From an uncultured Sphingomonadaceae bacterium (GTDB taxonomy: Bacteria > Pseudomonadota > Alphaproteobacteria > Sphingomonadales > Sphingomonadaceae), in assembly GCA_937995515.1 (NCBI GenBank), contig CALKJZ010000005.1, positions 62,001-126,000 on the forward strand: a stretch of 64,000 nt of DNA. The letters run 5' to 3'. Shown piece by piece: positions 40,896 to 50,297 of this stretch. How positions within the stretch are numbered: the first letter of the stretch is position 1; every line of letters starts with the position of its first letter. The notes beneath the pieces are model-generated. The model worked only from the letters and a program-made list of their open reading frames with translations. It ran no database searches and was not told the DNA's origin. Made by a program: the position numbers and the translations under genes.

Positions 40896-41441
40896 ATGGC
40901 TGATGCCGCACCCGCGCAGGGGATCGTGGCGGAAGACGCCCCACAGCCGCGCAAGGGGCGGCTTGGCCGGATCCTCCTGCCGCTGCTGCTGCTCGTGGCA
41001 GGAGCCGCCGCCGGGTTCGCAGGCGGCCTGTTCGCACCAAGACTGCTGCCCGGCCTCGTCCCCACTGCGATCTCCGGGGCCGCGGCGGCTGGCGAAGGCG
41101 GAGAGCGGGCCCGGCCGAAGGTCGCGCCACTCGAATATCTGGAGATCGACAACAGCTTCACGGCCAACCTGCGGGACTCGGGCCGCTTCATCCAGGTCCG
41201 CATCGCGGTCTCGACCCATGGCGGCAAGCCGGTCATCGAGGCCCTCGAGCGGCACCGGCTGGCGGTGATCGCGGTGGTGCTCGACGTGCTGGCGCAGACC
41301 GGCGAGGCAGAGCTCAATGCACCGGGTGGCCGCGAGGCGCTCACCCGCCGGATTCGGATGGCGATCAACGATCTCCTCCAGCGCAAGAGCGGCATCGCCG
41401 GGATCGACGATGTCTATCTGACGAGCTTCGTGATGCAATGA
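40896..41441 (+). CDS. fliL: flagellar basal body-associated protein FliL
   Basis: Single TM, YLEIDNSFTANLRDSGRFIQVRIAVSTHGGKPVIEALERHRLAV. Confidence 0.88.
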   Translation: MADAAPAQGIVAEDAPQPRKGRLGRILLPLLLLVAGAAAGFAGGLFAPRLLPGLVPTAISGAAAAGEGGERARPKVAPLEYLEIDNSFTANLRDSGRFIQVRIAVSTHGGKPVIEALERHRLAVIAVVLDVLAQTGEAELNAPGGREALTRRIRMAINDLLQRKSGIAGIDDVYLTSFVMQ

Positions 41442-42355
41442 GGCCGCGCAGCCAGTCCGGGACGGCGCCGAGGCCCATCCGCTGGCCGTCGCCCGCGCGC
41501 ACATCCGGCCATGAAGGCGACGGCGCGCCGCCGGCGGGGGAACCGGGAGCCGGGGCGCACCGCCCGTTCGGGCTCGATCCGCGCGATCTCTGTGGAGAGG
41601 CAGGGCCAGAGCTCACGCGCGGGCTCGGCTTTCGCACCTCGCTCGACCCGGCAGCCCCGCCCGCGCCCGGCACGCCCGAGCCGCGCTGGCTTCCACTCGG
41701 ACACCTCGCCCATGCCGACGACCGGGTGTGCGTCGAGCTCTCGGCAGAGGTTGCCGGCCCGCTCATCGCACAGCTGTTCGGTGGCCGCGCGGGCGCAGGC
41801 ACGGCAGACCTTGCCGAGCCCGGTCGGCGCAGTGCCTCGTGGATGGCGCTCTCGACCCTGATGTGCGGCTGCCTTGCGGAAGCGTTCAGCCGCTGTCTCG
41901 GCGGGCAGCGGGTTGACCCGATCGCCGGGGATGCGCCGCGAGCATCGGGGCCGAAGGCCGGAACCGGGGCCTCGCTCACGGCCCGCCTCTCCACCCCGGC
42001 GGCTGCAGGCTGGCTCCGGCTGGTGCCGGCCGTTCTCTCCGGCACGGCTGCGGGTGCTGCAGCGGCGGCACCCGAGGCGCCCTCCCCCGGGTCGATCGCC
42101 GGGGCGGCTCCCGTCGATGCCGGCTGGGCCGCGCGTGCCCGGGCGCAGACGCTGCTCCTCGAGATGCAGCTGGCGCTCGAGGTCGCCCGGGTGCGCATTC
42201 CGCTCCACCGGCTGACGCGCCTTCGGCCAGGCGACGTGATCCCGATCGAGCCGCCACGCACGCTGCGCCTGATGTCGGGCGGGCGGTCGATCGCCCAGCT
42301 TCCCGTCGCAGACCTGGGGCCCGGCCGCAAACCGCCACGCGAGGAGCAGCCATGA
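41438..42355 (+). CDS. fliM: divergent flagellar motor switch protein FliM
   Basis: Operon position between fliL and fliN; C-terminal SpoA-like IPLHRLTRLRPGDVIPIEPP. Confidence 0.75.
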   Translation: MRPRSQSGTAPRPIRWPSPARTSGHEGDGAPPAGEPGAGAHRPFGLDPRDLCGEAGPELTRGLGFRTSLDPAAPPAPGTPEPRWLPLGHLAHADDRVCVELSAEVAGPLIAQLFGGRAGAGTADLAEPGRRSASWMALSTLMCGCLAEAFSRCLGGQRVDPIAGDAPRASGPKAGTGASLTARLSTPAAAGWLRLVPAVLSGTAAGAAAAAPEAPSPGSIAGAAPVDAGWAARARAQTLLLEMQLALEVARVRIPLHRLTRLRPGDVIPIEPPRTLRLMSGGRSIAQLPVADLGPGRKPPREEQP

Positions 42356-43095
42356 ACGCCATTCCCCCCCGGGGTCTCAAAGCCGCGCGCGCCGGCGCAG
42401 CCGGAAGGGCGGCCGCAGGCGCAAGCCGCCCTGACAACCCACCGGACGCCGCGCTGGCCGAGGCGCCGGTCACCGCACCCGACGGGTCGCAGGATGCCGC
42501 GGCCCCTGCCGGGCCGCGCAGTCGTGGCGCACCGCCCGCAACCGGCGCGGCCAGCCCGGCCCCGGAAGGTGTGCGCATCGAAGTGGCGGTCGACGGGCCC
42601 GAAATCGGTCTCGCAGCCGATCCGGGGGCGGGCGACGAGCCGGAGGGGCTGCCCGACCCGGCCGTCTTTGCCGGCTTCATGCCGCGCGGTGCCATCGGCG
42701 ATCCTGCCGCCGATGCCGGGCCCGACGGCGCCGCAGCCGGCACGGCAGGGGCGGAGCCCGAAGCCCCGGTGCAGCCGCGCCCCACCCATCGCGCCGGGCG
42801 CCCCGGGTTCGACGCGGCGAGCGCCCGGCCGGGCGGCGCGCCAAGGCCCGCCTCCGACCTTCCGCCGCATCTCGCAGGGATCGAGGTGGTGCTCTCGGTC
42901 GAGGTGGGCCAGACCCGCCTGCCGCTGGCGGAGCTTCTCGAGGTGCAACCCGGCCAGCTCTTCGATCTCGACCGGCTTGTGTCCGAGCCCGTCTCGATCC
43001 TCGTGAACGGCCGCCCCTTTGCAACCGGCGAGATTCTGGCGCTGGGTGACCGGTTCGGCGTCAGGCTGCTCGACCTTGTGGACCAGCCGGCATGA
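42352..43095 (+). CDS. fliN: flagellar motor switch protein FliN with long N-terminal extension
   Basis: C-terminal SpoA: GIEVVLSVEVGQTRLPLAELLEVQPGQLFDLDRLVSEPVSILVNGRPFATGEIL. Confidence 0.85.
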   Translation: MNAIPPRGLKAARAGAAGRAAAGASRPDNPPDAALAEAPVTAPDGSQDAAAPAGPRSRGAPPATGAASPAPEGVRIEVAVDGPEIGLAADPGAGDEPEGLPDPAVFAGFMPRGAIGDPAADAGPDGAAAGTAGAEPEAPVQPRPTHRAGRPGFDAASARPGGAPRPASDLPPHLAGIEVVLSVEVGQTRLPLAELLEVQPGQLFDLDRLVSEPVSILVNGRPFATGEILALGDRFGVRLLDLVDQPA

Positions 43096-43463
43096 TTGCC
43101 GACTTTCTCCTTCGGCTTGCAATCGCCCTGCCGGTCGTGCTGCTCCTTGCTGTGGCGCTGCTGCTGGCCGCGCGCCGCGGCTGGGTGCCGTCCGGAGCTG
43201 TTGCGCCTGCCATCGGCCCGTGGTGCGGCATCGGGCGCGGCATGGGGCGCGGCATGGGGCGCCCTGCTGCCGCTCCGGCCGCGCTCGACATTGTCGCCCA
43301 GCGCAACCTCAGCCCGGCGCTCCGTCTTGCAGTGGTGCGCTATGCCGGCGAGGAGCTCCTCGTGGGCGTGGCGCCGCAGGGCTTCCAGCTTCTGGCGCGC
43401 CGGCCTGCGCCCGCCGCTTCGCCTGCGGCTGCTCCGGCCGCGATGGAGGAGAGCGGCCCATGA
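43092..43463 (+). CDS. fliO: flagellar biosynthetic protein FliO
   Basis: Short TM protein, RNLSPALRLAVVRYAGEELLVGVAPQGFQLLA, between fliN and fliP. Confidence 0.75.
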   Translation: MIADFLLRLAIALPVVLLLAVALLLAARRGWVPSGAVAPAIGPWCGIGRGMGRGMGRPAAAPAALDIVAQRNLSPALRLAVVRYAGEELLVGVAPQGFQLLARRPAPAASPAAAPAAMEESGP

Positions 43464-44281
43464 TCCCCCTGCCCGGCCGGCACGTGCTGCTGCTCCTTGC
43501 GGGCCTCGTTGCGCTCCTGCTTTCGGCCGCGCCGGCAACCGCGCAGGAGCTGGCCGTGCCCCCGGCCGCGGCCGCCGAGGCGGGCCGCGCGCCTTCCGAG
43601 CTGTTTGAGGGCGTATCGGCGCTGGCCGAAGCCGGCGCCGGGCGCGGCGCGCTGTCGCTCTCGCTCCAGATCCTCATCCTGATGGCGCTCCTCACGGTGC
43701 TGCCCTCGGTGGTCCTGATGATGACGGCCTTCCTGCGCATCGTGATCGTCCTTGCCATCCTCCGGCAGGCCATCGGGCTGCAGCAGGCGCCACCCAACCA
43801 GCTGCTGGTCGGCCTTGCGCTGTTCATGACCTTCTTCGTGATGCAGCCTGCGCTTGCCGACATCAATGCCGCCGCGCTCCAGCCCTGGGCGGCCGACGCG
43901 ATCCCCGCCGAAGTGGCGATCAGCCGGGCAGGCGACGTGCTCCACAGCTTCATGATGGCCAACACCCGCACGGCGGACCTCAAGCTCTTTGCCGATCTCG
44001 CCGGGCTCGGCCCGTTCGCAACGCCAGAGGAGGTGCCCATGCGCGTTCTGATGCCGGCCTTTGCCACCTCGGAACTGAAGACAGCCTTCCAGATTGGCAT
44101 CCTCCTGTTCCTGCCCTTCCTCATCATCGATCTCGTGGTGGCAAGCGTTCTGATGGCGCTGGGCATGATGATGGTCTCGCCCATCATGATCGCCCTGCCC
44201 TTCAAGCTGATGCTGTTCGTCGCGGTGGATGGCTGGGCGCTGGTAATGGGCTCGCTGGCTGCCAGTTTCGCAGGAGGCTGA
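43460..44281 (+). CDS. fliP: flagellar biosynthetic protein FliP
   Basis: SVVLMMTAFLRIVIVLAILRQAIGLQQAPPNQLLVGLALFMTFFVM. Confidence 0.98.
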   Translation: MIPLPGRHVLLLLAGLVALLLSAAPATAQELAVPPAAAAEAGRAPSELFEGVSALAEAGAGRGALSLSLQILILMALLTVLPSVVLMMTAFLRIVIVLAILRQAIGLQQAPPNQLLVGLALFMTFFVMQPALADINAAALQPWAADAIPAEVAISRAGDVLHSFMMANTRTADLKLFADLAGLGPFATPEEVPMRVLMPAFATSELKTAFQIGILLFLPFLIIDLVVASVLMALGMMMVSPIMIALPFKLMLFVAVDGWALVMGSLAASFAGG

Positions 44282-44284
44282 GGC

Positions 44285-44554
44285 ATGGGTGAGGCGCTTC
44301 TCTACGACAGCGCGGTGCGCGCGCTCTGGGTGCTGGCGATGGCGGTGATGCCGGCGCTCGTGCCGGCGCTTGCCATCGGGCTCATTGTCGGGCTGGTGCA
44401 GGCGGCCACATCGGTCAACGAGGTCACGCTTTCGTTCGTGCCCAAGCTGGTGGGCGTCCTTGCCGCGATGCTGCTGTTCGGCGGCACGACAGGCGGGCTG
44501 CTGCTCGATTTCACCCGCGACGTGCTTGCCGCCATCCCGGCGATGGCGCGCTAG
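44285..44554 (+). CDS. fliQ: flagellar biosynthetic protein FliQ
   Basis: GLIVGLVQAATSVNEVTLSFVPKLVGV. Confidence 0.96.
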   Translation: MGEALLYDSAVRALWVLAMAVMPALVPALAIGLIVGLVQAATSVNEVTLSFVPKLVGVLAAMLLFGGTTGGLLLDFTRDVLAAIPAMAR

Positions 44555-44565
44555 GGGGCACTGCC

Positions 44566-45345
44566 ATGGAGGTGGTCGCAGCCCTTGCGGCGCCCGAGCG
44601 CTTCCTGTTCGAACTGGTGTTTGCCTCGCTGCGCACGGGGGCCGCGCTCGCGCTGCTGCCCGCGCTCGGCGGCCAGCTCGTGCCCGTCCAGGTCCGGGTC
44701 GGGCTTGCGGCCATGGTGGGCTTTCTCGTGCTCGCGCTCCCGGCTGCGCCCGCGCCCCCGCCCGATCCGCTCGGCGTGGCCGGCCTTGCGGCGATCGCCG
44801 GCGAACTGCTGATCGGTGCCGCCGCCGCCCTGTTTGTCCATGCCGCCTTCGCCGCCGCTCAGGTGGCCGGCGAATGGCTGGCCCAGGCCATGGGGCTTGG
44901 CTTTGCCATGGCGGCTGCCGCCGACGGCCCGCCGCTCACCATGCTCTCCACGCTCTTTGCGCTTCTCATGTGGTCGGTCTTTCTCGGCAGCGGCGGGCAC
45001 CTCCTGCTGCTGCAGGTGCTGGTGGAAAGCTATGCCGCCATGCCGCAGGCCGGCCTGCTGTTCGAGCCAGGCCGGCTTTCGGCCATCCTCGGCTGGGGCG
45101 GCTTTTCGCTTGCAAGCGGCCTTCTTGCCGCGCTGCCCTTGGGGGTGGCGCTGCTGCTCCTCAACATCGCGCTGGCCATGGCCGCCAAGTCCGCACCGCA
45201 GCTCAACCTCTTCTCGGTCGGCTTTCCGGTGATGCTCCTGGTCACGCTCGCGGGCCTGCCGCTTGCGCTGCCGGGCCTTGCGGCCAGCCTTGCCTCCGCC
45301 CTCGTTGCGCTGCAGCGCCAGCTCGGCGAGGTACTGCTTGGCTGA
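44566..45345 (+). CDS. fliR: flagellar biosynthetic protein FliR
   Basis: Multi-TM; GELLIGAAAALFVHAAFAAAQVAGEWLAQAMGLGFA. Confidence 0.95.
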   Translation: MEVVAALAAPERFLFELVFASLRTGAALALLPALGGQLVPVQVRVGLAAMVGFLVLALPAAPAPPPDPLGVAGLAAIAGELLIGAAAALFVHAAFAAAQVAGEWLAQAMGLGFAMAAAADGPPLTMLSTLFALLMWSVFLGSGGHLLLLQVLVESYAAMPQAGLLFEPGRLSAILGWGGFSLASGLLAALPLGVALLLLNIALAMAAKSAPQLNLFSVGFPVMLLVTLAGLPLALPGLAASLASALVALQRQLGEVLLG

Positions 45346-46471
45346 GAGCCAGACCGGGCAGGAGCGCACCGAGGCGCCGACCGAGCGCCGGCGGCGCGAT
45401 GCGAGACAGAAGGGCGACCGGCTCTTCTCCCGCGAGCTCGGCAATGCGATGAGCGCCGTGGCGGGGGCGCTGTGGCTGATGCTGTTCGCCGGCGACCTCG
45501 CGGCGGCGTTCCGCATCGGTGCAGCCCGGCTGTTCGCCATGCCCGCAGGCGAGGCCGAGGCCAGCAGCATGATCGAGCTCGCGCGCCTCTTCGCCGCCCC
45601 GCTCGTTCCGCCGCTTGCCGCGCTTGCAGTGGCCGTGGCAGCCGCCGTGCTGGCCGGGCAGGCGCTCACCGGCGGCATCAGCCTTGCGCCCAACCTGCTC
45701 GTGCCGAAAGCCGAACGGCTGAACCCGCTGAAGGGCCTCGCCCGCATGTTCGGCCGCAGGGGATTGGTAGAACTGGCCAAGGCGCTCGCCAAGGCGTGCC
45801 TCATCATCGGGCTGGGCGGATGGATCCTCTGGAGCGGGATTTTCGAGCTCGCCGCCCTTTCTGCCATGCCGCTCGAACAGGGGTTGGCAGCCGCGATGTC
45901 GCGGGGCCTCCTGCTGTTCGCAAGCCTCGCCCTCGGGCTGGTCGTGATCGCGGCGGGCGACCTTCCCATCCAGTTCGTGCAGTGGATCGGGCGGCTGCGG
46001 ATGACCCGCCAGGAGCTGAAGGACGAGCTGAAGGAAACCGAGGGGCGGCCGGAGGTCAAGGCCGCCCAGCGCCGCGCAGCGCGCGAGATGATGCGCCGCA
46101 GCAACCGGGCCGCTGTTGCCGCGGCAACGGTCGTGGTGACCAACCCCACGCATTTTGCCGTTGCGCTTCGCTACCGCCCCGAGACGGACCCGGCACCCGT
46201 CATCCTTGCCAAGGGGCGCGGGCTGCTCGCCGAGGTCATCCGCGAGATTGCCCGCGCGGAAGGGGTGATGACGCTCTCCTATCCCTCGGTCGCGCGCGCG
46301 CTCTACTACACCGGGCGCATCGGTGCGACCATCCGCGAGGATCTCTTCCCCGCGGTTGCGATCATCCTTGCCTTCGTGATGCGCTTCGAGCCCGGGCAGC
46401 GACAGCGCCCGCCCGAGGTCGAGGCCCCGGCCTCGGCGCGCTACGACGAGGAGGGGCGGCGCACGCCCTGA
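45338..46471 (+). CDS. flhB: flagellar biosynthetic protein FlhB (TTG start)
   Basis: QERTEAPTERRRRDARQKGD; NPTH autocleavage site VVVTNPTHFAVALRY. Confidence 0.96.
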   Translation: MAESQTGQERTEAPTERRRRDARQKGDRLFSRELGNAMSAVAGALWLMLFAGDLAAAFRIGAARLFAMPAGEAEASSMIELARLFAAPLVPPLAALAVAVAAAVLAGQALTGGISLAPNLLVPKAERLNPLKGLARMFGRRGLVELAKALAKACLIIGLGGWILWSGIFELAALSAMPLEQGLAAAMSRGLLLFASLALGLVVIAAGDLPIQFVQWIGRLRMTRQELKDELKETEGRPEVKAAQRRAAREMMRRSNRAAVAAATVVVTNPTHFAVALRYRPETDPAPVILAKGRGLLAEVIREIARAEGVMTLSYPSVARALYYTGRIGATIREDLFPAVAIILAFVMRFEPGQRQRPPEVEAPASARYDEEGRRTP

Positions 46472-46505
46472 ACCCCGTTTCTTGGCGATTCATGAAGGCT
46501 CTGCC

Positions 46506-47492
46506 ATGGCACCCCCCATGGGCAGGGCGCAACATCGGCTGGCCGTGGTGGGCGCAGGCGTGGCCGGCTGCGCGGCCGCGCGAGCAATTGCCGGGGCGGG
46601 CCTTGCCGTGACCCTCGTCGACAAGGGGCGCGTGCCCGGCGGGCGGCTTTCGCACAAGCGGCTCCAGACGCCGGCCGGGCCGGTAACCGGCGCCATTGGC
46701 GCGCAATATGCAACGGCCACCTCGGCGCGGTTCGGGGCGCATCTCGCCGCCCTCGCACAGCAGGGGCTCGCCGCGCAGTGGTGCCCGCAGGGCCTCGAGC
46801 CGGATCGGGCCCGCTTCGTGGGCGTGCCCACCATGCCCGCGCTGCTGGGAGAGATGGCCCCGCACGCCGAGCTGCGGATGCAGACGCGGGTGGCAGCGCT
46901 TGCGCGCGCTGGCGACGGCTGGCGCCTTGCAACCGACCGCGCGCCCCTTGGGCCGTTCGCAGCCGTGCTGGTGACCGCGCCGGCCCCGCAGGCGCAGGCG
47001 CTCCTGCAGCCGGTCGCCCCGAGGCTCGCCGAGGCGGCCGGGGCCGCACGCCTCAGCCCCTGCTGGTCAGCGCTCCTCTGGTTCGAGGAGAGGCTCGAGC
47101 CGGGCTTCGATGCCGCCCGCCCCGGCCATCCAGCGGCCGCCTGGGTCGCGCGCGAGGGTGCGCGGCCGGGGGCCGCCCCGTGCGGCGATCTCTGGGTGGT
47201 GCAGGCCGGTCCCGAATGGTCGGCAGCCCATCTCGAGGCAGACGGCGACGCGGTTGCCACCCTGATGGCCGAGGCCCTTGCCGTGGTGTGCGGCACGCGC
47301 GCGCGGCCGGCCGCGCGCCGCGCACACCGCTGGCGCTTCGCGCTTGTGGCAGAGCCCGCAGGGCCCGACACGCTGACCGACCCGGAGCGCCGGCTTGCAG
47401 CGGCCGGCGACTGGCTTTGCGGCCCCGGCATCGAGGCGGCCTTCCACGCCGGCGAGGCGGCCGGGCGTGCCATGGCGGGCTGGTTTGCCTGA
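46506..47492 (+). CDS. FAD-dependent oxidoreductase (renalase-like)
   Basis: AVVGAGVAGCAAARAIAGAGLAVTLVDKGRVPGGRLSHKR. Confidence 0.9.
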   Translation: MAPPMGRAQHRLAVVGAGVAGCAAARAIAGAGLAVTLVDKGRVPGGRLSHKRLQTPAGPVTGAIGAQYATATSARFGAHLAALAQQGLAAQWCPQGLEPDRARFVGVPTMPALLGEMAPHAELRMQTRVAALARAGDGWRLATDRAPLGPFAAVLVTAPAPQAQALLQPVAPRLAEAAGAARLSPCWSALLWFEERLEPGFDAARPGHPAAAWVAREGARPGAAPCGDLWVVQAGPEWSAAHLEADGDAVATLMAEALAVVCGTRARPAARRAHRWRFALVAEPAGPDTLTDPERRLAAAGDWLCGPGIEAAFHAGEAAGRAMAGWFA

Positions 47493-48724
47493 TGCCCCGC
47501 CTGCCGGCGCTCCTTGCCCTTCTCCTCCTGCTGCTCGGCGCGCCGCTTGCCGCGCAGACGGCACGGATCCTCGATCTCGTGCTGGCGGCAGAGGGCGATG
47601 CCGTGATCGCGCGCCTTGCCCTTTCGGGCCCGCCCGAGGGCGGGATGCGGGCGCTCGCGCTCCGCGATCCGGACCGGCTGGCGATTGACATTGCTGGCGC
47701 GGCGGCCGTGCGCCGCGAAGCCGCGGGCGCAGGCGGGGTGCGGGCTGCGCGCGCCGGGCAGTTCGACCCGCAGACGGTGCGCCTTGTGTTCGATCTCGCC
47801 CGGCCCATGGAGATTGTCGCAGCGCACCAGCCCGAACCGCACACGCTGGAGGTGCGGCTGCGGCCCGTTTCTGCTGCGGCCTTTGCGGCGCTGGCCCGGC
47901 GCGGGCGCGTGGCCCTGGCGCCCGGGCCGGGCGCTGCGGCGCCCCCGCCCATGCCGCCCTCCGATCGCGAGCTGGCCGAGGTGGAAGCGCTGCTTGCCGC
48001 CGAGGACCGGCAGCGCGCCGAGGCCGCCGCCCGGCAGCCGCGACGGGCGAAGCCGCTGGTGGTGATCGATGCCGGGCATGGTGGCAGGGACGTGGGCGCG
48101 ATCAGCGTCCACGGGCGGTACGAGAAGGATTTCACCCTTGCCGTCGCGCGCGCAGCGCAGCGGGCGATCGAGCGGCGCGGGGGCATCGAAGTCCGCCTCA
48201 CCCGTGCGGACGACCGATTCCTCACCCTTGGCGAGCGGGTCAGGATCGCGCGCGAGGCCGGCGCCGACCTCTTTCTCTCGATCCATGCCGACAGCGCACC
48301 CAATGCGCTCGCGCGGGGGGCCAGCGTCTACACCCTCTCCGAAGTCGCCTCCGACCGGGAGGCGGCCCGGCTTGCCCGGCGGGAAAACCGCGCCGACATG
48401 ATCGCCGGTGCCGACTTCTCCGGCCAGGATTCCGAGGTCGTGCCGATCCTCCTTGACCTCGGCAAGCGCGATTCGATGAACGCCAGTGCCGGGTTCGCAC
48501 AGCTGCTGCAGACGCACCTCGCCGCCCGCGGGGTGGGCTTCCGCTCGGAGTTCCATCGCTTCGCGGGCTTCCAGGTGCTGCGCAATCTCGGCGTGCCGGC
48601 GGTGCTGCTCGAAAGCGGCTATCTCTCCAACGAGGAGGACAGCCGGCTGCTGTTCGAACGGCGGACCCAGGAGGCGTTCGCGGAAGGAATAGCCGATGCG
48701 GTGCGCGCCTGGCTGGGGCGCTAG
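47492..48724 (+). CDS. amiC: N-acetylmuramoyl-L-alanine amidase with AMIN domain
   Basis: VVIDAGHGGRDVGAIS; FLSIHADSAPN; VLLESGYLSNEED. Confidence 0.95.
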   Translation: MPRLPALLALLLLLLGAPLAAQTARILDLVLAAEGDAVIARLALSGPPEGGMRALALRDPDRLAIDIAGAAAVRREAAGAGGVRAARAGQFDPQTVRLVFDLARPMEIVAAHQPEPHTLEVRLRPVSAAAFAALARRGRVALAPGPGAAAPPPMPPSDRELAEVEALLAAEDRQRAEAAARQPRRAKPLVVIDAGHGGRDVGAISVHGRYEKDFTLAVARAAQRAIERRGGIEVRLTRADDRFLTLGERVRIAREAGADLFLSIHADSAPNALARGASVYTLSEVASDREAARLARRENRADMIAGADFSGQDSEVVPILLDLGKRDSMNASAGFAQLLQTHLAARGVGFRSEFHRFAGFQVLRNLGVPAVLLESGYLSNEEDSRLLFERRTQEAFAEGIADAVRAWLGR

Positions 48725-48739
48725 GCCCGCGGCAGGCGC

Positions 48740-49466
48740 TCAGGATTCGAGCGCCGGGTGGCCGGCCGCGCGGGTGAGGAAGCGGATGCATTCCTCGCGG
48801 CAGCGGGCCTTGTCGGCGTCGGACAGGCCCGGCTGGAAATAGCGGTTGAGCGCCTCGCCGACCGTTGCAAAGATGAGCGAGGCGGCGATGTCGATGTCCA
48901 TGCCCGTCGAGCCGTAGCGCTGCTCGATGGCCGAAAGGTGGCTGCGCACCCATTCCTCCGTCACCTCGCGGGCCGCCATGAAGAAGGGCTCGGCCTCCGG
49001 ATTGCGGTGCCCCTTGGCCTTGGCGGATGCCACGCACTCGGAACCCTCGTGGACGATCGTGTCCCACGCGCTGTTGGCCTCGCAGAAATCGAAGCAGCGG
49101 TTGACCGTGGTGCGGAAGGTGAGTGTCTCGAGCGGCTCGTCACCCTGCATGGCGGCAATCATCTTGAGTCCGTGCAGCCGGCCGAGCTCGGCGAGCAGCG
49201 CCCCCTTCGAGCCGAAATGGTAGAAGATCGAGCCTTCCGAGACGTCTGCGGCGCGGGCGATATCGGCCGTGCCGGTGTGCGCATAGCCCTGGGCGAGAAA
49301 GAGCTGGTAGGCCGCCTCGAGCACGCGCGCACGCGTCTCCGAGGGGTCGTAGCGGCGCGTGCGCGCATCCCCGGGCCCCGGGGCCCGCGGTGCCCCGGCC
49401 GCCCCCGCGCGTGCGGCCAACGCACGGCTCCTCCCGCTGTCGCTCGCCCTTGTTGCCATGTCCATC
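48740..49466 (-). CDS. TetR/AcrR-family transcriptional regulator
   Basis: RVLEAAYQLFLAQGYAHTGTADIARAADVSEGSIFYHFGSKGALLAEL. Confidence 0.93.
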
Positions 49467-49565
49467 CCTGCCGGAAAGCCGAAAGAGCGCTTCCTGTGCC
49501 GCAAAACTGAGCCGCAGTCAAAAGCCGGGCTTGGGGCAGGATGGCCATAAGGCCATAAGGCGCGC

Positions 49566-50297
49566 ATGGGCACGCCCGCACGCAGGGGAGGGACAGACGG
49601 ATGCGGGCCCGGCGGCTGGCCGCGGCGGATCCTCGACGCGGCCGGGCGCTGCCTGCGCAGGCTTGCCCGCCTTGTCGCCGGCCTGATCGTGGCGCTTCTC
49701 CTTGCCCTGCTCGTGGGCGCGCTCTGGCCCGAGAACCGGCACTGGCAGGAACCCGAGCGGGGCATCACCATCTTCGTCGCCGGAACCGCCGCGCACACCG
49801 AGCTGATCCTGCCGGTGGCCGCCGCGGGGCACGACTGGCGCGACCGCATCAGCGGCCATCATTTCCGCGACGGGCGCACGCCAGCGGCCTATCTCAGCTT
49901 CTCGTGGGGGGAACGAAACTTCTTCCTGACGACTGAGACCTGGGCCGATTTCCGCCTCTCGGCCGGGCTTCGCGCGCTGGTGCGCGGGCACGAGACCCTG
50001 ATCCACGTCTACCGCATCGACGGGCCGCCGGAGGCCGCGCCGCTGCGGCTTTCGGAGGCGCAATATCGGCGGCTGGTGTCGCATCTGGGAGCCCAGTTTG
50101 CCGAAAGCCGCGAGGTCATTTCCGGCTATGGCGAGACCGACAGCTTCTTTCCGGCGCGCGGGCGCTACACCCCCTTTCGCACCTGCAACCAGTGGACCCG
50201 CGACGCGCTCGCCGAAGCCGGCGTGCGGGTGGGCCGCTGGACACCTCTGGCGCAATCGCTCATGTGGCGGTTCCGGCGGGAGGAGGAGGCCGAATGA
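49566..50297 (+). CDS. DUF2459/TIGR02117-like membrane-anchored protein
   Basis: TIFVAGTAAHTELILPV...SGYGETDSFFPARGRYTPFRTCNQWTRDAL. Confidence 0.85.
   Translation: MGTPARRGGTDGCGPGGWPRRILDAAGRCLRRLARLVAGLIVALLLALLVGALWPENRHWQEPERGITIFVAGTAAHTELILPVAAAGHDWRDRISGHHFRDGRTPAAYLSFSWGERNFFLTTETWADFRLSAGLRALVRGHETLIHVYRIDGPPEAAPLRLSEAQYRRLVSHLGAQFAESREVISGYGETDSFFPARGRYTPFRTCNQWTRDALAEAGVRVGRWTPLAQSLMWRFRREEEAE

Noticed and set aside
41046-41058. Short palindromes and GC-rich stems throughout the fli operon as possible CRISPR or attenuators
   Set aside because: No regular repeat-spacer pattern; expected frequency at this GC content.
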